Assembly (NCBI GenBank): GCA_963556145.1
Contig: OY744469.1
Coordinates: 4,684,767-4,748,766, forward strand
DNA from: Hygrocybe punicea
Lineage: Eukaryota > Basidiomycota > Agaricomycetes > Agaricales > Hygrophoraceae
DNA: 64,000 bases
Reading direction: 5' to 3'
Below are positions 54,478 through 64,000 of this stretch, in pieces. Positions within the stretch are counted from its first letter, which is position 1, and each line of letters opens with the position of its first letter. The translations under genes were made by a program, and so were the position numbers. The notes beneath the pieces were generated by a model, which saw nothing but the letters and a program-made list of their open reading frames with translations, was not told where the DNA came from and made no database searches.

Positions 54478-55655
54478 GAATGACTGGTGGATTTGAACCC
54501 GTTCTCGACATTGGGATGGATGACACTAATGGAGCGAGGAAACCGATTAGAAGCACGAATTTGAAGAGCGATAGAATGGATGGGTTAAATGAAAACCAGC
54601 ACTCACAAGCATCTGGCAGACGCGGGAGCTGCACTAGAATGTGCAAATGATTCTTTGGAGTGCTGGGAAAGACATCCGACACAAGATTCGTCACTCCCAG
54701 CTCGACTAAGGCATCAGCACCAAGTTTCGGTACACATTTGATGAAGGCGTCTTTGGGTTGGATAGAAACTGGTTCATTGAGCTAGCGACAATTAGTTGCA
54801 GTGTTTAAACCTGGATTCGCAGCCTTTATGTGCACCTTCCAAAGCACAATGTCCTTAGCAAGAATTGTGCTATTGGCTCCGATCCCTTCCTTGATGACGA
54901 GCTTCTTGAGGTCGTAGAGGTCGCTATCCATCTCTGATGTGACCTTGAAGGGCTTGGACTCGCCATTGATGAGGCACCACAGTCGAATTGAACCGTCAGA
55001 CATAGTGGTGTTGGGAATGGAAGCCGATGACGTGGCGTGACCACATCGGCAAGGTCCGGCGACCCCGGCTTATCCCTATTCTAGTATGGAAAGCAACAGC
55101 GATCAGCCCTTTTTTGTAAGGCGATATTCAATGTCAGACGCGGCATAGCGTTAGGACCCAGGACACTCCACCATAGTAATGATAAGTGTTCCACATACAA
55201 GTAATATAGTAGTAAGTGTCTTCATGGCGTTTAACAAGTGTCCTCATAGCATCAAGTGCCTTCATGTACAAGTATCACAGGAGACGGATGAGGCAGATAT
55301 CTAGTCACATTTTGAAACTATTTGCATTGTTATCTCACTTGTGAAAATATTGCAGAAAATAATATTATCTAAAAGTGGTATTCACACAGAAAATAGTGCA
55401 TCTAGAAATTACAATTATTTAGGCCTTTATTGTTTTCATTATTGTGAACATGTATTTATAAAAGAGAAAATGAGTCAAATATTTAGGATTTCTAGACTGA
55501 TATCTATAGCTTTCATTGTAAGGACAGAATTTTAGACTATTTGGTCTCCAGATAATTGGGACCTGGCAATGGCTGGCATGTGCCTGAATTATCTCGAGAC
55601 CAAATATCTTGAAGATCTGCCTGACAATAAGATCCATAGCACAGGAGATGGACGA

Positions 55656-56508
55656 TGATACGGTTTCCACGTCTATGACCTCGGATAAAGAGATAATAAA
55701 AGAGAAACACTTCGAAAAGTTGCGAACGGGACTTGGGACACTCCCGACAGCAACGCGATAAAGTGCGATGAAACATGTGATGAAATAATATAACGCGATG
55801 AAACGCAAGATGACGCGAAGACGCAGCGCAGTAAGAAACGGAGATCGGAAGGCTTAGCTGAGTGTCCTAGATGACAGCGCGGTACGCGGCAATGACGCGA
55901 CGAGACGGGGTTTCTGCACTACGACTTATGTCGCTATAGCGGAGAGTACGCAACGAAAAGAGATGTAGACTGATTGAGAGTGATTGGTTTTCTTAGAACT
56001 AAACTGCAGACCGATGGAAAGGGGAGAACTGGGTTCTTCGTTCATTTTGCTACTACAAGACATTCTTTATATCCTAAAGGGATAGGGGCATAAGGGTAGA
56101 GGAGTGAAATAGAAATGCGATAAAGTATCGCATGAAAAGAGACGGAACGGCGAGGAGAGTGAACAATTTGAAATAAAGGTAAGTATCACATGAAAGTCGG
56201 CGAAAAGAAGAGGAAGACCGGAGGAATTACATTTCTTACAATCGGATTTGTCGTCCGAATGCGCAGGACATGTGGACAATACTGTTTCATCTTGTTGAGA
56301 TTGGACCACGTTGGTAGGACCCAGCGATAACATAGCGAGAATGTCGCGAGAACGTTGAAAGTGCGTGCGCGTAAGTCGGCGAAGAGTCGCACAGATCGCG
56401 CCGGGTGCGCGGATGTTTCGTAAGTACGCTGGATGTGGAAGAGTCGTACAAAGAACAGAAATAATGATCTGAAACAATTCCGTGCCCAAAGGGACAAGCT
56501 GCGTATCA
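55656..56508 (+). mobile_element. Solo LTR of family R, clean reference copy (853 bp)
   Basis: TGATACGG to GCGTATCA with the 4-bp duplication ACGA (55652-55655, 56509-56512). Confidence 0.88.
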
Positions 56509-56791
56509 ACGAGGATTTTTTGTGATCAAATATTACACAAATATCCAGTCATATTTTAAATCTATTTGCATTGTTATCTCGCTTGTGAAAATATGGTAGA
56601 AAGTAATGTTATCTAAATGCGGTATTCATACAGAAAATGGTAAATACAGAAAATACAATTATTTATACCTTTATTGTTTTCATTATTGTGTCCATGTATT
56701 CAGAAAAAAGAAAAAGACCCAAATATTTAGGATTTCTGGCTGGATATCTGTGGATCTTATTGTCAGGCAGATCTTCAAGATATTTGGTCTC

Positions 56792-58452
56792 TGTTACGGA
56801 TCGCTTCTGCAGCGGGCTCCAGCAACAATCAACTTAACTAGGAATCGGTTTCCAGAAGAGAGAAAAGCAGTTTCATTGTTGCTTATAACTAAGACAACAC
56901 TGCTACAAGGGGGGGGGTTCATGGTCCAAAGTCATTGCGAGCCATGGGGGTTATCCAAGATAAGAGGGTCTGCCCCAAGAACCAGACTAAATGTAAGGAA
57001 AAGAAAGAAGAAAAAGTCTGAACCAACAACAAGAACAGTATATATAGTGACTGGTCTTGAGGGGAGGTAAATAGAAATGCAACCATGAAGCTACAACATG
57101 TCCAACTACACCATGTGTTCACCATGAGGCGCACATGAGGTGTCCTCATGTCGATGTTCTCGCAATCCAACTGGAGGCCCAGGTGTCATTGAGGGATAGA
57201 GGAGGTCCAGATGACTCGGATGATTTATCATCGGATCATGCGACATGCAGAATTGCCTATTCAGGGTCTACACTTGCTGTAATGGGCAAGTGCGCAGTCT
57301 GGCAAGTGCACAGTCTGGCAAGTGCATTGCACGGTCGGTCAAAGAGGTATCATCCAGTGTGGGATTGGTGAAGGGAGTGTCTTGAGGTAGTGTGGATATA
57401 GCAGCAAGGTTGGTATGAAAGAAAACAAAGGAATGTATGGAGGAAAAACCAACTAGGACAGTGGGCTAGTCGAGGTCAGACATGTGAACAGCATAAGCCG
57501 TACTGGATGACAATGTCTGTGCCAATGATGTATCAAGGGGCGATGTCTTGTCCTATGTGTGGAACAATGCAGTCCACCTGATGTTGGTATTCGTCCAAGA
57601 AAGGGTATTGTTGTAAATGAGTGTGGGAGGTATCAAGGTTATAGATGGAAAAGGATCAATGAACGTGGGTCCAGGTTTTGAGTCATGGCACAGGTGACAA
57701 GCTGTGGGAACAAGTCGTTGGGTACTGCATTGAAGCAATGTCGTGTGAACAATAAATGATAGGGGTTGGTTCACTGTATTGGGAAATTGTATGGTTTGTG
57801 TCAATGTCCAAAGGAGTGTGCTCTGGCGATGGTTGGATTAGAGAGAACAGTGAAATGTATTGTGATCGAGGATTTTTCAGAGTATGCATGCAGGCGAGGG
57901 ATGTCGTTGGATCATCAGGGAGGATAGTGGTAGGCATGGAATACAAAAGTGGAAACCAAATATCTGGGAATGGCAATTGTCAATTACGTGGTGAGATATT
58001 GTCGAGGTGGAAGTTGGATGTATGGATGGCAGAAGGGTTTTGGTGCCGATGCCAAAGATAGATCATAACAAGGTAAAAACCAATAAGGAAAGTGATGGCG
58101 ATGCTGCCAATGATGATTACAGTAATTAGCTGTGTTGGGAGTACAGCCATTGTGAATCAGTTTGTCATGGGATGAAGTCAATAATATGTCAAGGTAAGGG
58201 AAAAGACAATGGCAATGATGTCCATCAGCAAGGAGACTGTTCGGGTACAGCAAGGTAACATGGGGATGTGTCCATGGTCGGTCTGGATTGTTCTAGAAGC
58301 AAGTATAAAAAGAGAACAAGAACAAGAATAAACAACAATGTCCAAAAGAAGACAAAGGCAAAAGGAAACAAAAAAGGAAGGTGTGGTAAAGCAGAATCAT
58401 CATGGTGGGTACCGGAGTTGGAACCAGAGTTGCAGAGTTGAAAAATGTAACA
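56792..58452. mobile_element. Solo LTR (1661 bp), TGTTAC...GTAACA
   Basis: Starts TGTTACGGATCGC and ends GAAAAATGTAACA, with the 5-bp duplication GTCTC (56787-56791, 58453-58457). No second LTR or pol sequence is present, so it is a solo LTR or a short non-autonomous element. Confidence 0.75.
57980..58150 (-). CDS. Possible small single-pass membrane protein (56 aa) inside the solo LTR
   Basis: ATG at 58150 opens a frame with one strongly hydrophobic segment (LITVIIIGSIAITFLIGFYL, residues about 8-27), then a short basic His-rich tail, to TGA at 57980-57982. The pattern suits a membrane-anchored micropeptide. It lies within an LTR, and chance cannot be excluded. Confidence 0.25.
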   Translation of the reverse strand: MAVLPTQLITVIIIGSIAITFLIGFYLVMIYLWHRHQNPSAIHTSNFHLDNISPRN

Positions 58453-59227
58453 GTCTCGAGATAATTCAGGCACATGCCAGCCATTGCCAGGTCCCAATTA
58501 TCTGGAGACCAAATAGTCTAAAATTCTGTCCTTACAATGAAAGCTATAGATATCAGTCTAGAAATCCTAAATATTTGACTCATTTTCTCTTTTATAAATA
58601 CATGTTCACAATAATGAAAACAATAAAGGCCTAAATAATTGTAATTTCTAGATGCACTATTTTCTGTGTGAATACCACTTTTAGATAATATTATTTTCTG
58701 CAATATTTTCACAAGTGAGATAACAATGCAAATAGTTTCAAAATGTGACTAGATATCTGCCTCATCCGTCTCCTGTGATACTTGTACATGAAGGCACTTG
58801 ATGCTATGAGGACACTTGTTAAACGCCATGAAGACACTTACTACTATATTACTTGTATGTGGAACACTTATCATTACTATGGTGGAGTGTCCTGGGTCCT
58901 AACGCTATGCCGCGTCTGACATTGAATATCGCCTTACAAAAAAGGGCTGATCACTGTTGCTTTCCATACTATTCCGAGTCTAAGCTGATAATACCGATCT
59001 TCTCTTATCTGACTGAACAACAATATATTTCAGTCTAATACCTGAAATTGGCCGTCAAGATCTTATTTTTTTCCCTGAGGAATGTTGGAGGTGCTCTGGA
59101 TGAAAAATGAATTCAAAATCAGGTTACAATATGAAATCTGCTGCGAGGCTGGCCTGAGTGAACATAGTCAACAGTCAGTGACACATTTACGTCTATCACA
59201 GTTGTCGTGGGCTCTGTGCCACAGGCA

Positions 59228-60933
59228 TTATGTAGTTTCCACACTGATGAGCGTGCCTCCCTCGAAGCTGAGCTTCACAGCTGTCGCTGCTTGGTCCGCC
59301 AGCTCCATGGCAGACAATAAAGTGTCGGTGTCGGGGGACACAACGAAGCGTTTATTAACTTCGCCGAGGACATTTAAACGTTTGTTCGGTATGTCGACAT
59401 GGACAGCGTGCTGCAGGAACGAGGGTTGAGTTGCTGCTGTAATCTGCATGACCTCGCGTGGAAAGGCGGAAGTCAGTCATCTCGAAGATTCCATAGCAAT
59501 ACGGTATGGTGTCTTACGAACATCGAGGAGTATGCCATTGCCTAAACGCATCTTGACGGCACCGCTTCGATATATTTCCAGTTGACCAATGATGCCATCA
59601 AGTTTGGGCGCAGCTGAGTCCTGTTCTTCGTTCTTTGGTACAGCTTCTGCAGGAGCAGATGACACGACCGATGGTCCAGCGGCTGTCGCCTCAGGGGCGA
59701 ATGACACTCTTCTTGGGTTTGTTTCTTGCCGTTCTCCGTCAACGTCCATTGCTGTGCCATCCGGAAACAAAGACACATGAGAGGAAAACGTAGGGAAAGG
59801 GCTCGGGAATTGGAAAAAGTAAAGGCGTTCTTGGCGAATATTAGAGTCCTGAAGGTTTCGTTCAGCGGTAGGGTTTAAGTGAATCGGATATGCAAAAAAT
59901 ACCTCATGTGAGTCGGCTTGAAAGGAAAAATCTTCTATCAAATCTTCGAGCTCTTCCTCGCTGTCACTGTCACTGAGGTTGAGGGCATTAGAAAGGTCGA
60001 TTTCATCTAGTACAATCCTATATATTGATTGAATTGTAGCCAGAGCAGTCAATTCACACACCTTTGCCTTTCCCCTTCAGATCGGCAGGTTTCGCATCTT
60101 TTCGGCCAAGTTTTTGGCGTCCGGCTGGACGTTTTTCTTTTCGCAAACTCTCTGGAGCCATCCAGTCCATTTGGCGTATGTCCTCCATATCAATAATCTC
60201 AACGCCCTCATCCGCGTCAGAGTACGCCTCGACATCGTCATCTCTCCGTGCGCTGGGGAGTGTTCCCTGCTCCACGCCTTTCTCTGTTTTCAACGAAGGC
60301 GGGGCTGAATGAGAGAGACCTGCGCCAATGGCTGATGAAGAACCTGGCCCTATCGGCACAATAGGCGCAAAATTGGACCTAGGTGTGCTTCGCCGTGCGG
60401 ATGTGCCGGCCATAGCTGGACCCATTGCAAACGGCCCACTCGCGGTCATTGCGACAGCGGGACGTGAGGACGGGCCGGCTCCTCCTCTACCTCGACTCTC
60501 ACCCCCGCGTCCTCTGCCATGACCTCGACCGCGATCTGATTCCGCAAGAATGCTGCGTACAATAGTTTCCTAAGGCGACAGTTAACAGACTTGAGTGGTT
60601 CCCTCGGAACGCGCAAAGAAAAAGACGTACTGATTTCACCTCGGCACTAGACGAGGAGAGAAGTACTGCTGAATATTGTTCTCATACTTGGAAATTGAGC
60701 CAGAGAACTTGAACTCACTCCTTCTTTCGCCTGGCTGGCAGAGTGGGCACGAACTTGAGTTTTTGGGCACCTTGCCTGGTCACGTCGGTTTGCTTTTTGG
60801 CCAGGCTGGCGATTGCTTTGGGTGTGGCAGAGACTGATGCATTTGAACCTAGGCGAACTCGTTTGTTTCAACATGAAGAAATTAAGGCTGGATTTTGCGA
60901 ACCAGATGCTTGACTAGATGCTTGACCAGACAT
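59228..60933 (-). CDS. RPC53: RNA polymerase III subunit RPC4 (RPC53/POLR3D)
   Basis: Six exons join in frame: 60903-60933, 60719-60848, 60631-60646 (16 nt), 60062-60569, 59522-60006 and 59228-59452, giving 464 codons. The N-terminal exons encode QKLKFVPTLPARRKK, the conserved basic motif of RPC4. The middle is an Arg/Gly run and an acidic linker with MEDIRQMDWMAPESL. The C-terminal domain has GQLEIYRSGAVKMRLGNGI followed by TQPSFLQHAVHVD and VLGEVNKRFVVSPD, the RPC4 region that dimerises with RPC37. The complex transcribes tRNA genes and 5S rRNA in the nucleus. Two introns use unusual GTTCG donors. It shares a 71-bp promoter region with XPT1. Confidence 0.9.
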
Positions 60934-61004
60934 TCGAAGGCTGACCCGGATAAAAGTTGGCACGTGTCACAGGCTGACTCGGAACTGCAGAGCAGTTGTT
61001 CACC
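60934..61004. promoter_or_regulatory. 71-bp bidirectional promoter between RPC53 and XPT1, with CACGTG
   Basis: Only 71 bp separate the two start codons. It contains a perfect CACGTG E-box at 60961-60966 and GGATAAAAG just before it, on the plus strand. Confidence 0.55.
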
Positions 61005-62166
61005 ATGCCAGAACATCTTCGGGCCACTTACAATGACATTCACAACTTGATAAGAGCGTCTGCCACACAAATTGCATCTGACTTTCAGCCAGAGTTAATC
61101 GTAGCCATCGGTTAGTCGCCAAACTGGTCGTTTCTATTTATACGTTGATAAGTCGATATCGAAACAGGTGGAGGGTCAGCAGATATGTCGCCATCGGGAC
61201 TCTTTTCTAACATTGGAATACTTTTTGCAGTGGTTTCTTTCCTGCGCGACTACTTGTGCGCAAATCACACTTGAGATCTTCTGTCTAAGTCACCGTGGTT
61301 AATCTGATATGGCAGCGCACCTTCCTTAAGGACAACGTTACAAAAAAGAACATCCCAATACACGCCATTGGCTTGTCCTTGTACGAATCCATTCCCGGGA
61401 CCACTGCTGAGCAAATCGGAAATGAGGTCGTCAGGACTCAGTGGCTGTAAGGATTTATTCATTCTGTGCAAGATCGAGTGTTGGCTTCTCTGTTCTGTTC
61501 TTGATTTCAGAGGTTCTGATGCGGGCAAGCTTTTACTTGGGAAACGGGTGCTTATTGTGGTGAGTATCCTCATTTGGGGTTTTTGGCTCGTCAGTCATCA
61601 ATAAACCTCTCAGGACGAAGTCGATGACACTCGCAAGACTCTTCAGTAAGCCTCTTATCTCCAAATCTGGCCCAACTTTCTTTCAAGGCACCTGCAACTG
61701 TCAACACACCAGCTATGCCATCTCGGAACTTCAAAAGGATGTCAACCTCGAGCTGCTTTCCTACCCTGAATCTGAACGCGACGCACTTCAAGCTCAGACT
61801 AAATTTAGCGTTTTCGTCGTGCACAACAAAGTGAAGACAAAAATGGCGACTCTGCCGCACGGAACGCCGTGAGTCGTTACTTGTCCTGGTATTCCCCTTT
61901 GAAAACATCACATTCTGTACAGGTACTACGCGGGGATAGAAATCCCCGATGTGTGGTGCGTGGTCCGGCTCCTTGATTCGTTCCCTTGTCCATTACTCAC
62001 TTGATCGACTTGCCGCAGGTTGGATTATCCCTGGGAAGCAGCGTAGGCTGACCTGAATTCCCGTCCATTAGCGTTGACCTTTTTCTGACCGCACTCTCAA
62101 ATCAGAGCCATTGAAGAACACGACCGTTTGGCGGAGATGGACAAGGCCAAGTCGAAGGGAATGTAG
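61005..62166 (+). CDS. XPT1: Xanthine/hypoxanthine-guanine phosphoribosyltransferase (Xpt1/Hpt1 family)
   Basis: Ten exons give 207 codons: 61005-61110, 61168-61174 (7 nt), 61231-61255, 61316-61446, 61511-61559, 61614-61645, 61713-61868, 61923-61955, 62019-62042 and 62106-62166. The 7-nt exon is needed to build AIGGGGFFPARLL, the early glycine motif of the family. Exons 5 and 6 join to give VLIVDEVDDTRKTL, the PRPP-binding loop. Near the C-terminus IPDVWLDYPWEA matches the yeast Hpt1/Xpt1 end. The enzyme transfers phosphoribose from PRPP to purine bases in cytosolic salvage. It could be Hpt1 rather than Xpt1; motifs alone do not separate them. No break is seen. Confidence 0.9.
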
Positions 62167-62350
62167 TAACCTGGTATCCATTTCAATGACCGAAGTCCAG
62201 ATACTGTAAATATAAATGTCGGAAATTTCACAAAGTATCAGTAAGTTGGGACTTGCTCATTTGCTTTGTCCTTTACCCTTATATTATTACACTATTTACC
62301 AGGTAATTCTATTTGGCTATTTGGCAAAGCTAACTTCTTGAACTTCATTG

Positions 62351-63560
62351 TCACATCCTCTTACGTGGATTGGTTACATGTAATTGAAACTGAAGCGTTG
62401 GTTCTGTCGACAAATAATAACAACAAAGTGACCATCCAAAGCGTCCTCAATGCAAAGTCCTCAAGGCCTCTTTCAGCGTACTCCGTTCAGCGAGTAATGC
62501 AAACATCTGCCAGCGTTGATCGCGGACCTCGCGATCTTTGAGTAGGACGACATCCTCATCGTCTAATACGTCGTTGTCTCCAAGAGCGAGGCGCATGGCA
62601 GCAGCGGACTTGTTGGGTAAAGCGGCGGGGTTGACGGTGAAGAGAGTATCGAAGGAAGAGGAGGTGAGGATGTTGTTGTGCGAGTGCGGGATAGATGGGG
62701 TAATAGACCTTATGGCGTGGGAAGTGGAGGTGAGCGTGAGGGCGTGTGTAATTAGTCGTTTGAGCTTTGCCTAGAGAGATGTGAGTGATGTCACGGAAGG
62801 AAGGGTTGATAACAAAACCTCAAAAGCGAGCATCATGAGGGAGGAGACGGCGCGGGACGGCGCGCCTAGGTTGTGTTGTGCGGCAATTAAGTTGATGCGA
62901 TCAGAGATGTGTTGGAGGGTAGGTGCATGGGTGACAGATGCTAGTTGTAGCGCGAGCCGACTCCCCGGAGGGTCTGTTGTTCGGTCGTGAGGACGGCAAT
63001 TAAAATACTCCAGAGACGCACCGCCTCGTTCTGGTATAAGAATGACTCCGCGCTCCTGTGAGATCTCATCCGTTCTTCGAAGGCTGATTGTGTCGAAAGC
63101 GGGTGGCATGGACTGTAGGCTGCGGATGCGTTCGCGCTCGCGCTTGCCCATTGCAACAGTCCATCGTTTTAGTCTGCCAGATCTGAGGGTATCATCGAGT
63201 GCTTCAGGGCCTTGGTAAGGGAGGGTGCGCCGACGTTTACGTGGAGGGGGCTTGGAGGCATCTGGGGGTGGTGTCAGGGGACGATGATGAGAGGACGCGT
63301 CGAAAAGAGAGATAACAAGGGCGTTGTGAAGCTGGACTAGGTCGATTTCAAGTCAGTTTGGTGAAAAAAAATTCAGTTAATAATAAGGGAGGCGGACCGA
63401 GGTGGGGAGAATCGAGGGATTGACGGACAACCTCGTCGAATTCAGATCTGGATATTCGGCCTGTTATAAATTGGTTGAGCGTATCAAAGTATCCAGGTGC
63501 TTTGGGACCGAGGCTTGAACCCAGCTGGCCCTTTATTGTGGAGGTCGAGGACAAGGACAT
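62351..63560 (-). CDS. HFI1: SAGA complex coactivator Hfi1/Ada1
   Basis: Exons 63398-63560, 62819-63336 and 62351-62770 join in frame to 366 codons. The N-terminus (KAPGYFDTLNQFITGRISRS) and VQLHNALVISLFDA match the SAGA-Tad1 domain. A basic stretch (PPPRKRRRTLPYQG) follows, then KRERERIRSL and a histone-fold-like helical segment (ISDRINLIAAQHNLGAPS). The last exon contains LLKDREVRDQRWQMFALLAE. Hfi1 is a scaffold subunit of SAGA and pairs with a TAF-type histone fold. Both introns have unusual donors (GTCCGC, GTTTTG), so the borders need transcript support. It converges with XPT1 across 184 bp. Confidence 0.82.
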
Positions 63561-63649
63561 GTTTCGGACCCTAACCCTACATTATTCGGGTGTATCATGA
63601 TTATGTTGATTTCAAGTTATTACACCGTTCAAGTTTACACCGTTTCCTG
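63561..63649. promoter_or_regulatory. 89-bp bidirectional promoter with a telomere-like motif
   Basis: Between the start codons of HFI1 and the CCCH-RING gene. It contains ACCCTAACCCTACA (about 63569-63582), two near-units of the TTAGGG telomere repeat, as in telo-box promoters. Confidence 0.45.
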
Positions 63650-64000
63650 ATGTCGAATGACCGACCTTCGACCTCTAAATCGCGCGGGACGTGTCGTTTC
63701 TACAACCAATCTCGGGGTTGTTTTGCTGGTGATAAATGCAAATTCCTTCACGAGGAGTCGGACGGATTGACTCCCTTCGATCGGGCCAAGCTCTGCCGTT
63801 ACTACACGAACGGTGCGTGACTGCCAGTGATTCACAGCCGTAATGGGGACCAATTCCGTTGACGAGCCTGGACTACGCACTGGCAGGCTACTGCCGCAGA
63901 GGCGGCCGATGCTGGTTTCGCCATGTCACACCTGCGTCATCGGAGGGGCAGGAGCACCCGCAAGAGGACAGCGGGGAGAATATTTGCTGCATCTGTCTTG
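63650..64000 (+). CDS. CCCH zinc finger-RING protein, makorin-like E3 ligase (5' part only)
   Basis: ATG at 63650. Exon 1 (63650-63812) encodes a CCCH finger, CRFYNQSRGCFAGDKCKFLH (C-x8-C-x5-C-x3-H). A 74-bp intron (63813-63886) lies within the second finger, CRYYTNGYCRRGGRCWFRH. A Glu/Ser-rich linker leads to ICCICL, the first cysteines of a RING domain, at the window edge. Two CCCH fingers directly before a RING suggest a makorin-type RNA-binding ubiquitin ligase. The rest is outside the window. Confidence 0.75.

Larger units (their letters stand above)
51133..55003 (-). pseudogene. Second CRN copy, disabled
   Basis: Inverted duplicate of the CRN gene at 3164-5395, with the same exon order: header exon 54782-55003, NTPase part 53225 downward, nuclease-like part 51923 downward, and stop at 51133-51135. 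Four lesions are visible. A solo LTR (52451-53006) lies within the NTPase region, and an hAT element (53416-54477) lies in the header region. The donor of the NTPase-nuclease intron is changed from GT to CT (52081-52082). An in-frame TGA (51928-51930) stands where the first copy has CGA. It was probably inactive once any of these occurred. The rest is about 95% identical to the first copy by eye. Confidence 0.8.
55082..58971. mobile_element. Second foldback element (519-bp inverted arms) with two nested solo LTRs
   Basis: Arms 55082-55600 and 58453-58971 are nearly identical inverted copies with ends TAGTATGGAAAGCAACAG. Flanks suggest a 3-bp (TTC) or 5-bp (TATTC) duplication, and the empty site occurs as CCCTATTCCGAG (reverse) at about 3080. 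Subtracting the solo LTRs 55656-56508 and 56792-58452 leaves about 1.37 kb. No transposase frame is seen. Confidence 0.75.

Noticed and set aside
57135..57371. 78-codon plus-strand frame in the 1661-bp LTR
   Set aside because: No protein-like pattern; includes a short GCAAGTGCACAGTCTG tandem repeat.

Overview
The window looks like nuclear DNA of a basidiomycete fungus, most likely an agaricomycete. The evidence is introns of about 45-75 bp in nearly every gene, a Crinkler (CRN) gene family, an autonomous-type Helitron, hAT-like non-autonomous elements and many LTR elements. Ordinary host genes occupy only the two ends. Between about 2.8 and 59 kb the sequence is a transposon graveyard in which elements sit inside elements.

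Left end (1-2.7 kb): the 3' part of a fungal-specific transcription factor gene and one doubtful small ORF. Right end (59.2-64 kb): four compact housekeeping genes in two divergent pairs. These are RPC53 (RNA polymerase III subunit) with XPT1 (purine phosphoribosyltransferase), 71 bp apart, and HFI1/ADA1 (SAGA) with a CCCH-RING (makorin-like) ubiquitin ligase gene, 89 bp apart.

Middle: a CRN gene (3164-5395, +) with its 3' flank and two LTR fragments has an inverted duplicate at 58976-48960 that contains a decayed CRN copy. Each arm was later hit by different insertions. Arm 1 carries an 853-bp solo LTR (6416-22474) split by two elements: a non-autonomous LTR retrotransposon (6648-13280) with an antisense gene, itself hit by an hAT element, and an 8.6-kb palindromic foldback element (13625-22186), itself hit by a mariner-like hairpin, a 1.9-kb solo LTR and an hAT element. 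Arm 2 carries a 556-bp solo LTR, an hAT element and a second foldback element that holds two solo LTRs.

Between the arms (24.3-49 kb) lie four multi-exon genes of unknown function in alternating orientation. Two are broken by LTR insertions and two look intact. They are followed by a palindromic minisatellite and a Helitron Rep-helicase pseudogene truncated by a retroelement fragment. Removing the insertions restores expected lengths (for example 232+340+281 = 853 bp for the split LTR), which supports the boundaries. Junctions, TSDs and reading frames were read by eye. Family assignments come from recognised motifs, and no database search was run.
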